Positions 17,663 through 27,940 of a DNA stretch of 64,000 bases are shown in pieces. The position numbers were made by a program, and so were the translations under genes. The stretch covers positions 1-64,000 of the forward strand of contig JAQCFO010000001.1 in assembly GCA_027619415.1 (NCBI GenBank). The letters are read 5' to 3'. A model generated the notes under the pieces. The model worked only from the letters and a program-made list of their open reading frames with translations, did no database searches and was not told the origin of the DNA. The first letter of the stretch is position 1. Every line of letters starts with the position of its first letter. Source of the DNA: Bacteroidota bacterium (GTDB lineage Bacteria; Bacteroidota; Bacteroidia; Flavobacteriales; Flavobacteriaceae).

Positions 17663-19269
17663 TGGCACAAATAATAAATATGCCCAGATTAAGTGACACC
17701 ATGGAAGAAGGTGTCGTGGCTAAATGGCTTGTTAGTATTGGAGATCAAATACAAGAGGGAGATATATTAGCTGAAATAGAAACTGATAAAGCTACAATGG
17801 AGTTCGAATCTTTTTATGAAGGAACTCTTTTGCATATTGGAATCAAGGAAGGAGAAACAGCTGCAGTAGATGCTTTATTGGCTATAATTGGAGAAAAAGA
17901 TGAAGATATTTCTTCATTACTCCATGTTGGTAAAGTTTCTAATGGTCAGCTAGATTTAGTTGATCAAATAGAGCAAACTGAAAACTTAGATAAAAAACCT
18001 GAACCAATTGAGGAAAATACTAACCTTAATTATAAAGCAGTTACCATGCCAAGATTAAGTGACACCATGGAAGAAGGTACTGTTTCTTCTTGGTTAGTTA
18101 ATATTGGAGACAAAGTAAAGGAAGGTGATATTTTAGCTGAAATAGAAACTGATAAGGCTACCATGGAATTTGAATCTTTTCAAGAAGGTACATTATTATA
18201 CATTGGTGTAAAACAAGGAGAAACAGCATTAGTTGATAGTTTGCTAGCAATTATTGGAGATGAAGGTGTTGATTTCCAGTCAGTAATTAAGAAATATGAA
18301 GTTGGCAAATTAGATGATTCTGAAAATAATTCAGAACAAGAAATTTTTGTTGATAATAAAGTTAAAGCTTCTCAATCCACAATCGACGAGAGTGAAATTA
18401 AATCTCATTCTGCCAGAATCATTGCATCTCCTCTGGCTAAAAAAATAGCTAAAGACAAAAATATTGATTTATTTTCTGTAAAAGGTTCTGGCGATAATGG
18501 TAGAATAGTGAAAGAAGATATAGAAAATTTAGTTCCTTTAAAAATAGATAGTTCAACAAAGGATATTCAAATTAGTTCTGTTGGAAGTGAAAGTTTTGAG
18601 GAAATTGAAAACTCTCAAATGAGAAAAGCTATAGCTAGAAGGTTAAAAGAATCTAAATTTTCAGCTCCTCATTACTATTTAAGTGTAGAATTTGACATGG
18701 ATAATGCGATTGCTTTTAGAAAACAATACAACACTATGCCTGAAACTAAAATATCTTTTAATGATATTATAGTTAAAGCATGTGCCATTTCTTTAAAACA
18801 TCACCCAAAGGTTAACTCTCAATGGTTTGAAGATAAAATAAGATTAAATCATCATGTTCATGTAGGAGTTGCTGTTGGTGTTTCTGATGGTTTGGTAGTT
18901 CCTGTGATTCGTTTTGCAGATGAAAAATCTCTTCCAGAAATTGGATCGATGGTAAAAGAGTATGCTATAAAATCTAGAGATAAAAAACTTACTCCTGAAC
19001 AAATGCAAGGTAGTACTTTTACCGTTTCTAATTTAGGCATGTTTGGTATTCAGGAATTTACTTCTATAATTAATCAGCCAAATTCAGCAATTTTATCAGT
19101 TGGAAGTATTGTTCAAAAACCAGTTGTAAAAGATGATAAAATTCAAATCGGTAATACTATGAAGTTAACGTTAGCTTGTGACCACAGGACAGTGGATGGT
19201 GTTACGGGGTCTTTATTTTTAGAAACACTTAAAGGCTATATCGAAAATCCAGTCACGATGTTGGTTTAA
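17662..19269 (+). CDS. pdhC: Pyruvate dehydrogenase E2 (dihydrolipoamide acetyltransferase) with two lipoyl domains
   Basis: Two MPRLSDTMEEG...ETDKATMEFESF lipoyl domains, peripheral-subunit-binding domain (ASPLAKKIAKDKNIDLFSVKGSGDNGRIVKEDIE), catalytic C-terminus ACDHRTVDGVTG. Start overlaps pdhA stop (TAATG). Confidence 0.95.
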   Translation: MAQIINMPRLSDTMEEGVVAKWLVSIGDQIQEGDILAEIETDKATMEFESFYEGTLLHIGIKEGETAAVDALLAIIGEKDEDISSLLHVGKVSNGQLDLVDQIEQTENLDKKPEPIEENTNLNYKAVTMPRLSDTMEEGTVSSWLVNIGDKVKEGDILAEIETDKATMEFESFQEGTLLYIGVKQGETALVDSLLAIIGDEGVDFQSVIKKYEVGKLDDSENNSEQEIFVDNKVKASQSTIDESEIKSHSARIIASPLAKKIAKDKNIDLFSVKGSGDNGRIVKEDIENLVPLKIDSSTKDIQISSVGSESFEEIENSQMRKAIARRLKESKFSAPHYYLSVEFDMDNAIAFRKQYNTMPETKISFNDIIVKACAISLKHHPKVNSQWFEDKIRLNHHVHVGVAVGVSDGLVVPVIRFADEKSLPEIGSMVKEYAIKSRDKKLTPEQMQGSTFTVSNLGMFGIQEFTSIINQPNSAILSVGSIVQKPVVKDDKIQIGNTMKLTLACDHRTVDGVTGSLFLETLKGYIENPVTMLV

Positions 19270-19278
19270 ACACCTTTT

Positions 19279-19950
19279 ATGAAAAATGTAATTATTACCG
19301 GCGCAAGTAGAGGGATAGGATTTGAACTAACAAAATTATTTAGTGTTAAGGGATTTAAGGTTATTGCCTTGTCTAGGAATATTTCAAAATTAAACCTTCC
19401 AAATGTTAAAGCTTATGAATTAGATATTTCTTTAGAAAAATCAATTTCAAAAATTGTCAAACTAATTTTAAATGATTTTAATAAAGTAGATATTTTAATT
19501 AATAACGCTGGAAGTTTAATTAATAAACCATTTTCTCAAACCTCATTTAATGATTTTGAATCAATTTATAAAGTAAATGTATTTGGATTAGCTGAGCTCA
19601 TCAGATTACTCTTACCATGTTTTCATAAAAGTAGTCATGTAGTCAATATAAGTAGTATAGGGGGGATAGCAGGGTCTAGTAAATTCTCAGGTCTTTCGGC
19701 TTACTCAAGTAGCAAGGGAGCTTTAAATATTTTGACCGAAATGCTTAGTGAAGAATTTAAAGATTCTGGACCAAGTTTCAATTGTTTAGCCCTTGGAGCT
19801 GTTCAAACTGAAATGTTAGAAGAAGCCTTTCCGGGTTTTCAAGCAACAATAAGTCCTTTGGAAATGGCGAACTATATTTATAAATTTTCTTTAGAAGGAA
19901 ATAAGTTTTTTAATGGAAAAACTATTCCGATTTCTACTTCAAATCCATGA
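19279..19950 (+). CDS. SDR family oxidoreductase
   Basis: VIITGASRGIGFELTKLF, LINNAGSL, YSSSKGALN. Confidence 0.92.
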   Translation: MKNVIITGASRGIGFELTKLFSVKGFKVIALSRNISKLNLPNVKAYELDISLEKSISKIVKLILNDFNKVDILINNAGSLINKPFSQTSFNDFESIYKVNVFGLAELIRLLLPCFHKSSHVVNISSIGGIAGSSKFSGLSAYSSSKGALNILTEMLSEEFKDSGPSFNCLALGAVQTEMLEEAFPGFQATISPLEMANYIYKFSLEGNKFFNGKTIPISTSNP

Positions 19951-20552
19951 TTGGATTTAATTTACTAGAACTAATACCTGAAGCTTCTCATGAATTAGTT
20001 AAACCTTTAATTTCTGAGGGTTGCCTTAATATTAAAATTGTTAAGGTTAGAAAAACCAAACATGGAGATTTCAAAAAATTAAAAGATGGATTTAACCAGA
20101 TTACTTTAAATCATATTGATAATAAATATAGGTTTTTAATAACTTTAATTCATGAATTAGCTCATTATAAAGTATATAAAAATATTAAAAAAAGAGTTAG
20201 TCCTCACGGTGTTGAATGGAAGATTACATACAAGTTAATGATGCTTCCTTTTTTAAATAATCGAATTTTTCCAAATGAAATTCTTACAAGATTAGTAATT
20301 CACATTAAAAACCCTCCTGCATCTACAGATTCTGACACAAACTTAGTTGTTGCATTAAATAAATTTGATTATTTTAATGATAATAAAATTTATTTAAATG
20401 ACCTTTCAGAAAACTGTTTATTTGAATATGATCAAGGTAAAGTTTTTTTAGTTCAACGTAAATTAAGAAAAAGATATATTTGCAAAGAATTATCTTCAGG
20501 AAGAGAGTATTTGTTTTCTCCTGTAGCAAGAATTAAACCAATAGAAAAATGA
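19947..20552 (+). CDS. SprT-like zinc metalloprotease domain protein
   Basis: LITLIHELAHYKVYKNIKKRVSPHGVEWKITYKLMM. Confidence 0.8.
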   Translation: MIGFNLLELIPEASHELVKPLISEGCLNIKIVKVRKTKHGDFKKLKDGFNQITLNHIDNKYRFLITLIHELAHYKVYKNIKKRVSPHGVEWKITYKLMMLPFLNNRIFPNEILTRLVIHIKNPPASTDSDTNLVVALNKFDYFNDNKIYLNDLSENCLFEYDQGKVFLVQRKLRKRYICKELSSGREYLFSPVARIKPIEK

Positions 20553-20953
20553 AAACAGTTGCAGTTAGTGGTTATTTTGATCCAATTCATGTTGGGCATT
20601 TAGAGTATTTAAAACTGTCAAAAAAATTAGGAGATAAATTAGTGGTTATTGTTAATAATAATCATCAGTGTGTTTTAAAAAAAGGAAAACCATTTATGGA
20701 CGAGAAGGATAGAGTAGAAATTGTTAAGTCACTTAAAGTAGTTGATGAAGTTTTTTTATCAATTGATATGGATAAGACAGTATGTGCTTCACTTGAAGTT
20801 ATCAAGCCTGATATTTTTGCTAATGGTGGAGACAGAAGCACAGGGGAAGTTCCTGAATCAGTTATTTGTAAAAAATACAATATTAAAATGACAGACGGTT
20901 TAGGTGATAAGATAAGAAGTTCATCAGATTTAACCGGTCTAAAGCAAAAGTAA
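20549..20953 (+). CDS. Adenylyl/cytidylyltransferase family protein, substrate unknown
   Basis: GYFDPIHVGHLEYLKLSKKLGDKLVVIVNN (HxGH motif) and C-terminal KIRSSSDL. Confidence 0.85.
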   Translation: MKTVAVSGYFDPIHVGHLEYLKLSKKLGDKLVVIVNNNHQCVLKKGKPFMDEKDRVEIVKSLKVVDEVFLSIDMDKTVCASLEVIKPDIFANGGDRSTGEVPESVICKKYNIKMTDGLGDKIRSSSDLTGLKQK

Positions 20954-20957
20954 TTTT

Positions 20958-22433
20958 ATGGAAACTAAATTTAATTTTTCAGATGAAGAGTCAAATGTGA
21001 ATTTAGAAAATAAATCCATTTCTAAAAATGCTAAAGGCTTGTTTTTTTCTTTATTCTCTTTTTTAAAAGAGATATTGGATTTTAGAAAGGATACAGATAA
21101 AGAAGCTACGTTATTATCTATAAAAAATGATATTTCAATTAAAGGTCCTACAGCATGGATCTTGATTTGTTCGATTTTTGTTGCATCGATAGGATTAAAT
21201 ACTAACTCGATACCAGTTGTGATAGGAGCAATGTTAATTTCTCCATTAATGGGCCCAATATTAGGTTTTGGTATGTCCATTGCTATAAATGATTTAGAGA
21301 CTTTAAAAAAATCATTGATAAACTTCACAGTGATGGTTTTTTTAAGCGTTCTCACTGCTTATTTGTTTTTTGCTTTTTTTCCTCTTAGGGAAGAGTCTTC
21401 TGAACTTTTATCTAGAACAAAGCCTGACATTAGAGATGTATTAATCGCTTTTTTTGGAGGATTAGCGCTTATCATTGCAAGAACTAAAAAGGGATCGATT
21501 TCTTCAGTAGTTTTTGGTGTAGCAATTGCTACTGCTCTTATGCCTCCACTTTGTACTGTTGGGTTTGGTTTAGCTACTGGTAAAATTTCTTTTGCGCTAG
21601 GAGCTATGTACTTATTTATGATTAATACTCTCTATATAGTCTTAGCTACTTATATCGTGGTTAAGTTATTAGGATTTCCAATGATAAATTATGCTAATTC
21701 AAAAAGAAGAACTAAAATTGCTCGTTTAGTTACTCTTTTTTCAATTTTGATGCTCATCCCAGCATTTTTTACATTTTCTGGAGTTTTAAACGAAAGTAAA
21801 TTTAATAATTCAGCTAATGAATTTTTAAGAATTGAACTAGATGGGTTAAAAAATAAAGATTACTTAGAAAAGACAGCTATTATTGATTATAACTATGATA
21901 ATATGTCATCTAATTTTGTTTGGCCGTGGTTAGATAAAAAATCTAAAATTGTATTAAATACTTTTGGATTAGATCCTATTTCAAAGGAAACAATTTCTTT
22001 GCTTAAAGCGAAATTAAATAAGTATCCTAGTTTATCATTGACTGATATTGTTTTTAATCAACAGGAAATTCAAAATGATTTTAAAGAACAAAAACGTTTT
22101 TTAAGTGAGTTAAGATCTAGAGACTCTTTAGATTTAATATATAAGTCAAATCAAATCGAAATTTTAACAAATAAATTAAATAGACTTGAGAAAATAGAAA
22201 AATATAATCTTTTTTATCAAACTATTTTGAATGAAGTTAAATTCAATCATGAATTAATTCAAAATATTAATTATAGTTTTCTAATATCATCTAATGATAC
22301 TATTACAATTTTCACTACTAAATGGAATGACACAATTTCTTTTGATAGAATAAATATTGAAGAAAATAAGTTAAATAAATGGTTGAAATTTAAATTAAAT
22401 AACCAATTATTTGAATTAAAAAGAGAAGAATGA
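20958..22433 (+). CDS. DUF389 family multi-TM membrane protein
   Basis: ILICSIFVASIGLNTNSIPVVIGAMLISPLMGPILGFGMSIAI...VATALMPPLCTVGFGLATG; long charged C-terminal region. Confidence 0.85.
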   Translation: METKFNFSDEESNVNLENKSISKNAKGLFFSLFSFLKEILDFRKDTDKEATLLSIKNDISIKGPTAWILICSIFVASIGLNTNSIPVVIGAMLISPLMGPILGFGMSIAINDLETLKKSLINFTVMVFLSVLTAYLFFAFFPLREESSELLSRTKPDIRDVLIAFFGGLALIIARTKKGSISSVVFGVAIATALMPPLCTVGFGLATGKISFALGAMYLFMINTLYIVLATYIVVKLLGFPMINYANSKRRTKIARLVTLFSILMLIPAFFTFSGVLNESKFNNSANEFLRIELDGLKNKDYLEKTAIIDYNYDNMSSNFVWPWLDKKSKIVLNTFGLDPISKETISLLKAKLNKYPSLSLTDIVFNQQEIQNDFKEQKRFLSELRSRDSLDLIYKSNQIEILTNKLNRLEKIEKYNLFYQTILNEVKFNHELIQNINYSFLISSNDTITIFTTKWNDTISFDRINIEENKLNKWLKFKLNNQLFELKREE

Positions 22434-23186
22434 TTATAAAAATTTTCTTACTTTTTTAAGTAATTTAGAAGAGTATACAAAATCTGAAATAGATTGATTA
22501 TCTGTTTTAAAAATTTCTTTATTAGTTCCTTCCCAATCCTTTTCTCCATCAACTAAAAAAAGAATTTTTTCGCCAATTTCCATAACTGAATTCATGTCAT
22601 GAGAGTTGATAATTGTAGTTATATTAAATTCTTTAGTGATTTCTTGAATTAATTTGTCTATTATAATTGATGTTCTGGGGTCTAACCCAGAGTTAGGTTC
22701 ATCACAAAATAAATATTTAGGATTCATAACTATAGCCCTAGCTATTGCCACCCTTTTTTGCATGCCACCAGATAGTTCAGATGGTAATTTATCGTAAGCT
22801 TTGTCTAATTCTACTCTTTTAATAGCCATTTCTGCTTTTTGTCTAATTTCCTCATCATTTTTATCAGAAAGCATCGATAATGGAAACATTACATTTTCTA
22901 TAACTGTCATTGAGTCAAAGAGTGCACTTCCTTGAAAAACCATGCCCATTTCCCTTCTCAACAAAGTTTTACTGTTATCATTCATATTTTTATTTGACAC
23001 TCCATCATAAATTATTTCTCCAGAATCTGGAATATGTAACCCTAATAAACATTTTAAAAGGACAGTTTTACCAGAACCACTTTGTCCTATAATTAAGTTT
23101 GTTTTTCCTTTTACAAAAGTGGTAGAAACATTATTTACTATTTTATCCCCTCCAAAAGTCTTTATTAAATTTTTTAATTCTATCAT
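22434..23186 (-). CDS. ABC transporter ATP-binding protein (MlaF-like)
   Basis: Walker A GQSGSGKTVLLK, signature ELSGGMQKRVAIARAI, Walker B YLFCDEPNSGLDP. Preferred Met (MIELKN) at 23186 overlaps permease stop. Confidence 0.92.
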   Translation of the reverse strand: MIELKNLIKTFGGDKIVNNVSTTFVKGKTNLIIGQSGSGKTVLLKCLLGLHIPDSGEIIYDGVSNKNMNDNSKTLLRREMGMVFQGSALFDSMTVIENVMFPLSMLSDKNDEEIRQKAEMAIKRVELDKAYDKLPSELSGGMQKRVAIARAIVMNPKYLFCDEPNSGLDPRTSIIIDKLIQEITKEFNITTIINSHDMNSVMEIGEKILFLVDGEKDWEGTNKEIFKTDNQSISDFVYSSKLLKKVRKFL

Positions 23187-23920
23187 TAGCTTAATAATAA
23201 TTGAGTTATAATAAAGTTTACTACTATTATAATTATAGATGTCCAAACAAATGACAGTGTGCTCGCTTTACCAACTTCTAATGCACCACCCGTCATGTAA
23301 AACCCATGATACGATGGAACTGTAGCTAGAATTATAGCAAATAAAAAAGTTTTTATGTAAGCGTAAATTATATGGTAGGATTCAAAATCCATTTGTATTC
23401 CGGATATGTAAGCTTCACTTGGTACTCCAGCAAAAGTCATTGCAAAAAAACCTCCAAAAATTGCTACAAACATTGAGATTGTAATTACAAATGGATAAAA
23501 TAATAAAGCTATTATTTTTGGAAACACGAGGTAATTAAGCGGGTTAATTCCCATTACTTCTAAGGCATCTATTTGTTCCGTTACCCTCATAGTACCTATG
23601 CTTGATGTAATATAAGACCCTACTTTACCGGCCATTATTATTGACATAAAAGTTGGGGCAAATTCAAGTATTACAGATTGTCTTGTTGCAAAACCAATTA
23701 ACGATTTGGATAAAAAAGGATTACTAAGATTCATTGCAGTTTGAATTGATATTACCGCTCCTATAAAAAAAGATAGAATTGCAACTATAGGGATCGATTC
23801 AATTATTAAATCGTTAATTTCTTTAAAAATTAATTTCTTAAGTATCTTCCATTTACTGGGTTTGAAAAATGACATTTTTATCATTATAAAGTATTTTCCA
23901 ATGTCATTTAAATAAAACAT
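23186..23920 (-). CDS. ABC transporter permease, MlaE family
   Basis: AILSFFIGAVISIQTAMNL...EFAPTFMSIIMAGKVGSYITSSIGTMRVTEQIDALEVMGINPLNYLVFPKIIA. Confidence 0.93.
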   Translation of the reverse strand: MFYLNDIGKYFIMIKMSFFKPSKWKILKKLIFKEINDLIIESIPIVAILSFFIGAVISIQTAMNLSNPFLSKSLIGFATRQSVILEFAPTFMSIIMAGKVGSYITSSIGTMRVTEQIDALEVMGINPLNYLVFPKIIALLFYPFVITISMFVAIFGGFFAMTFAGVPSEAYISGIQMDFESYHIIYAYIKTFLFAIILATVPSYHGFYMTGGALEVGKASTLSFVWTSIIIIVVNFIITQLLLS

Positions 23921-23987
23921 AGTAATATTAATTATTCAAAGTTATGAATATTGAGTTTAAAAAAGATAAAATTTAATTTATTGAAAA

Positions 23988-25052
23988 TTATATTTGATAT
24001 GTAATGGCATTTACATTCATACCTGCTCCTACACTTCCGAATAAAACTATGTCACCTTTTTTAAGAGAATGGTTTTCCATCTTGTTGTTTTTCACCAAAT
24101 CAAAAAGAGTAGGGATGGTGGCCACTGAACTATTCCCTAATTTTCCAATAGACATAGGCATTACATTCTCCAGTCTAGGCGTATCGTAAAGTTTGTAAAA
24201 TCGATCTACCATTGCATCATCCATTTTTTCATTTGCTTGATGTAAAAATATTTTTTTAACATCAGTTACTGATTTGCCACTTGCTTCTAAGCAATCTTTT
24301 AAAGCTTGAGGAACTTTAGTAATAGCAAATTCATAAATCCTATGCCCATACATTTTTATATACTTATTATTTGACTTATTATTTGAATCAAATGAATCAC
24401 CTAAAAATAAATCAAAAGTGTTTTCAGCAGAAAATGTACAGGTTTTATGAGAAAGAATTCCATGATTAAAATTTTCATCTTTTTTTTCTATTATTGTTGC
24501 ACCTGCTCCGTCTGCAAATATCATCGAATCCCTGTCATTCGTGTCAACAGTTCTTGATAGAGTTTCTGCTCCAATAACTAAGCATTTTTTCGCTATTCCA
24601 GCTTTAATAAAGGCATTAGCTTGTATGACACCTTCAATCCATCCGGGACACCCAAATATTAAATCGTAGCAAACACAATCTGGATTATTTATTCCCAAGT
24701 TATATTTAACTCTACTAGCTAAACTAGGTAGTTGGTCAATTTGTTTAGTTCCATGTTTTATATCGCCGAAATTATGGGATACAATAATATAATCTATAGT
24801 TTCTTGATCAATATTAGCATCCTTAATAGCATTTTCTGCAGCAAAAAATGCAAGATCTGAAGCGTTATGATCATTTCTCGCATACCTGCGTTCTTCAATT
24901 CCTGTAATTGATTTAAATTTTTTAATTATTATTTCATTAGACACTTTAAAGTCAGATCCATCAGAATTCAGAAATTTTGCGTCAATGAATTCTTGATTTT
25001 TTTTAACTATTTCGGGTATATAAGATCCTGTTCCTGTTATGTAAATAGACAT
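23988..25052 (-). CDS. 3-oxoacyl-ACP synthase III (KAS III/FabH-like) family protein
   Basis: Cys in DLIFGCPGWIEG, His in FLHQANEKMDD, Asn in GKLGNSSVATIPT: complete catalytic triad. Confidence 0.88.
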   Translation of the reverse strand: MSIYITGTGSYIPEIVKKNQEFIDAKFLNSDGSDFKVSNEIIIKKFKSITGIEERRYARNDHNASDLAFFAAENAIKDANIDQETIDYIIVSHNFGDIKHGTKQIDQLPSLASRVKYNLGINNPDCVCYDLIFGCPGWIEGVIQANAFIKAGIAKKCLVIGAETLSRTVDTNDRDSMIFADGAGATIIEKKDENFNHGILSHKTCTFSAENTFDLFLGDSFDSNNKSNNKYIKMYGHRIYEFAITKVPQALKDCLEASGKSVTDVKKIFLHQANEKMDDAMVDRFYKLYDTPRLENVMPMSIGKLGNSSVATIPTLFDLVKNNKMENHSLKKGDIVLFGSVGAGMNVNAITYQI

Positions 25053-25093
25053 TTATAAATGTTTAATATTCTAATTTAAAAATAATGATATAA

Positions 25094-27940
25094 CTAAACT
25101 AATTCTATGTATGTTTCTATTGGAGCACATGTACACATTAAATTTCTATCTCCATAAGCATCATCTACTCTTCTAACTGAAGGCCAAAATTTATTTTCCA
25201 AAACAAAAGCTGTTGGAAAAGCTGCTTCCTCTCTCGTGTATGGATAATCCCAATTCTCAGAGCTAATCATTTTCATAGTATGAGGAGCGTTGCAAAGAAG
25301 ATTGTTTTTATTATCGCTGGAGCATTGCTCAATTTCTTTTCTTATTGAAATCATTGCTTCACAAAATCTATCAATTTCTTCTAAATTCTCACTTTCAGTA
25401 GGTTCTATCATCATAGTTCCTGGAACTGGAAATGAAACGGTAGGAGCGTGAAAGCCGTAGTCTATCAATCTTTTAGCAATATCCATTACCTCAATACCAT
25501 TTGATTTAAACAGACGACAATCAATTATTAGCTCATGTGCAGCCCTTCCTCTTTCGCCTTTATATAAAATATTATAATGATTTTCAATTCTATGCTTAAT
25601 GTAGTTTGCATTTAAAATAGCATATTCAGTAGAAGACTTTAATCCTTCAGCTCCTAACATACAAATATACCCATATGAAATTACACAAGCTAAGGCTGAC
25701 CCCCAAGGAGCAGCAGAAATAGAATCTACACTTTCTTTAGAACTGACATTTATAATAGGATTGTTTGGTAAAAATGGAACTAAATGTTTAGCTACACATA
25801 TTGGCCCAACTCCAGGCCCTCCTCCTCCGTGTGGAATGGCAAAAGTTTTATGAAGGTTTAAGTGGCAAACATCTGCTCCAATTATATAAGGGTTAGTTAA
25901 TCCTACTTGAGCATTCATGTTAGCTCCATCCATATAAACTTGCCCACCGTATTTATGAATAGTTTTTGAAACTTCTTGAATAGATGATTCAAACACTCCA
26001 TGAGTTGATGGGTATGTTACCATTAAAGCGGCTAGGTTTTCTTCATGTAGTTTTGCTTTTTCTTTTAATTCATCTACGTTAATATTACCGTATTTATCTG
26101 TGCCAATTACTACTACTTTCATTCCAGCCATTACAGCTGACGCTGGGTTTGTTCCGTGGGCAGATGAAGGTATTAAACAAATGTTTCTATGACCTTGATT
26201 TATGCTTTTAAGATAGGCTCTAATTACCATTAATCCAGCATATTCTCCTTGGGCTCCTGAATTTGGTTGAAGTGAAGTGCCTGCAAAACCTGTTATAACA
26301 TTAAGTTGTTTTTCTAATTTTTTTAGTAATTTTTTATAACCTTTAGCTTGATTCAACGGAGCAAAGGGGTGTATGTTATTCCATTTAGACCAGCTGATTG
26401 GAATCATTTCTGAAGCAGCATTTAACTTCATGGTACAGGAACCAAGAGATATCATGGAATGAGTTAGTGACAAATCTTTTCTTTCAAGATTTTTAATATA
26501 TCTCATTATGCTAGTTTCAGAATGGTGACAATTAAAAATATCAGCTTGTAGAAAAGAAGACTCTCTTAGAAAATTAGAAGAGATTTTTATTATATCAGTA
26601 GACAATTCTGTTTTATAAGTTTCGTTATTTGTTACCTTAGAGATCAGATCAATTATTAATTGAATATCATTAAATGATGTAGTTTCATTTAATGAAATAG
26701 AAAAAAGATTATCACTTATATAATTAAAATTAATTTTATTTTTCTCAGCTATTAATTTTATTTTTTTTGAAGGACCTTGCAATAGTAAAGTATCAAAGTA
26801 GTTCTCGTTTAATTGTTTAACACCAATTTTATTTAAAGCATTTTCTAGTATAACAGCTAATTCATGAATTCTTTTAGCTATTTTTTTTAAACCTTTTGGG
26901 CCATGAAAAACTCCGTACATACTAGCCATAACAGCTAGCAGAACTTGAGAAGTACAAATATTAGATGTAGCTCGATCTCTTTTTATATGTTGTTCTCTTG
27001 TTTGTAAAGCCATTCTAAGCGCGGGGTTTTTATCAACATCTTTAGAAACTCCAATAATTCTTCCCGGAATAGATCTTTTGTATTCTTCTTTAGTAGCAAA
27101 AAAAGCTGCATGCGGTCCTCCGTAGCCTAGTGGAATCCCAAACCTTTGGGAAGTTCCGACAACTACATCTACACCAAAACTAGCAGGTTCTTTTAGTAGA
27201 CACAACGATAGTAGATCAGCAGCAACTACAATTTTAAGTCCTTTTGATTTAGCAATTCCACAATATTTTCTAAGATCTTTAACATTTCCATGTATACCTG
27301 GGTATTGCATTAAACATCCGTAAAATTCTTGATCAAATTTAAATTCATCAATATTTCCTAAAACTACTTTAATTCCAAGCGGTTGAGCTCTAGTTTTTAA
27401 AAGCGAAATAGTTTGTGAAAGAGTGTCATCAGAAACAAAAAATTTATTTACTATGTTGTTTTTTTGGTCTTTAGTTCTTAAGCTAAAAAGCATAGTCATT
27501 GCTTCTGCAGCGGCTGTGCTTTCGTCTAAAAGCGAAGCATTTGCCAATTCCATCCCAGTTAAATCACAAACAATGGTTTGATAATTCAGTAAAGCTTGCA
27601 TTCTTCCTTGAGCTATTTCCGCTTGGTACGGAGTGTAAGCTGTGTACCAACTAGGGTTCTCCAGAATATTTCTTTTTATTACTGATGGAATAATGGCTTC
27701 ATTATAACCTAGCCCTATATAGGATTTAAAAATTTTATTCTTTTTTGAAAGTTTTTCTATATGATTTAAATAGTCGTATTCACTTAAAGCCGGATCAAGA
27801 TCCATTTCATTTTTTAGTCTGATATTTGAAGGTATTGTTTCAGAAATCAATTGTTCTATACTGTCTACTTTTAAACAGTTCAGCATTTCTTTTTTATCTG
27901 ATGAATTAATTCCGATATGTCTTGTTGAAAACCCTTTCAT
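25094..27940 (-). CDS. gcvP: Glycine dehydrogenase (aminomethyl-transferring), single-chain P protein
   Basis: 948 aa; STRHIGINSSDKKEML, YIGLGYNEAIIPSVIKRNILENPSWYTAYTPYQAEIAQGRMQALLNYQT, DVCHLNLHKTFAIPHGGGGPGVGPI. Confidence 0.97.
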   Translation of the reverse strand: MKGFSTRHIGINSSDKKEMLNCLKVDSIEQLISETIPSNIRLKNEMDLDPALSEYDYLNHIEKLSKKNKIFKSYIGLGYNEAIIPSVIKRNILENPSWYTAYTPYQAEIAQGRMQALLNYQTIVCDLTGMELANASLLDESTAAAEAMTMLFSLRTKDQKNNIVNKFFVSDDTLSQTISLLKTRAQPLGIKVVLGNIDEFKFDQEFYGCLMQYPGIHGNVKDLRKYCGIAKSKGLKIVVAADLLSLCLLKEPASFGVDVVVGTSQRFGIPLGYGGPHAAFFATKEEYKRSIPGRIIGVSKDVDKNPALRMALQTREQHIKRDRATSNICTSQVLLAVMASMYGVFHGPKGLKKIAKRIHELAVILENALNKIGVKQLNENYFDTLLLQGPSKKIKLIAEKNKINFNYISDNLFSISLNETTSFNDIQLIIDLISKVTNNETYKTELSTDIIKISSNFLRESSFLQADIFNCHHSETSIMRYIKNLERKDLSLTHSMISLGSCTMKLNAASEMIPISWSKWNNIHPFAPLNQAKGYKKLLKKLEKQLNVITGFAGTSLQPNSGAQGEYAGLMVIRAYLKSINQGHRNICLIPSSAHGTNPASAVMAGMKVVVIGTDKYGNINVDELKEKAKLHEENLAALMVTYPSTHGVFESSIQEVSKTIHKYGGQVYMDGANMNAQVGLTNPYIIGADVCHLNLHKTFAIPHGGGGPGVGPICVAKHLVPFLPNNPIINVSSKESVDSISAAPWGSALACVISYGYICMLGAEGLKSSTEYAILNANYIKHRIENHYNILYKGERGRAAHELIIDCRLFKSNGIEVMDIAKRLIDYGFHAPTVSFPVPGTMMIEPTESENLEEIDRFCEAMISIRKEIEQCSSDNKNNLLCNAPHTMKMISSENWDYPYTREEAAFPTAFVLENKFWPSVRRVDDAYGDRNLMCTCAPIETYIELV

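Noticed and set aside
20939-21355. 138-aa minus-strand ORF
   Set aside because: Fully antisense to the DUF389 gene and the end of the nucleotidyltransferase; no independent support.
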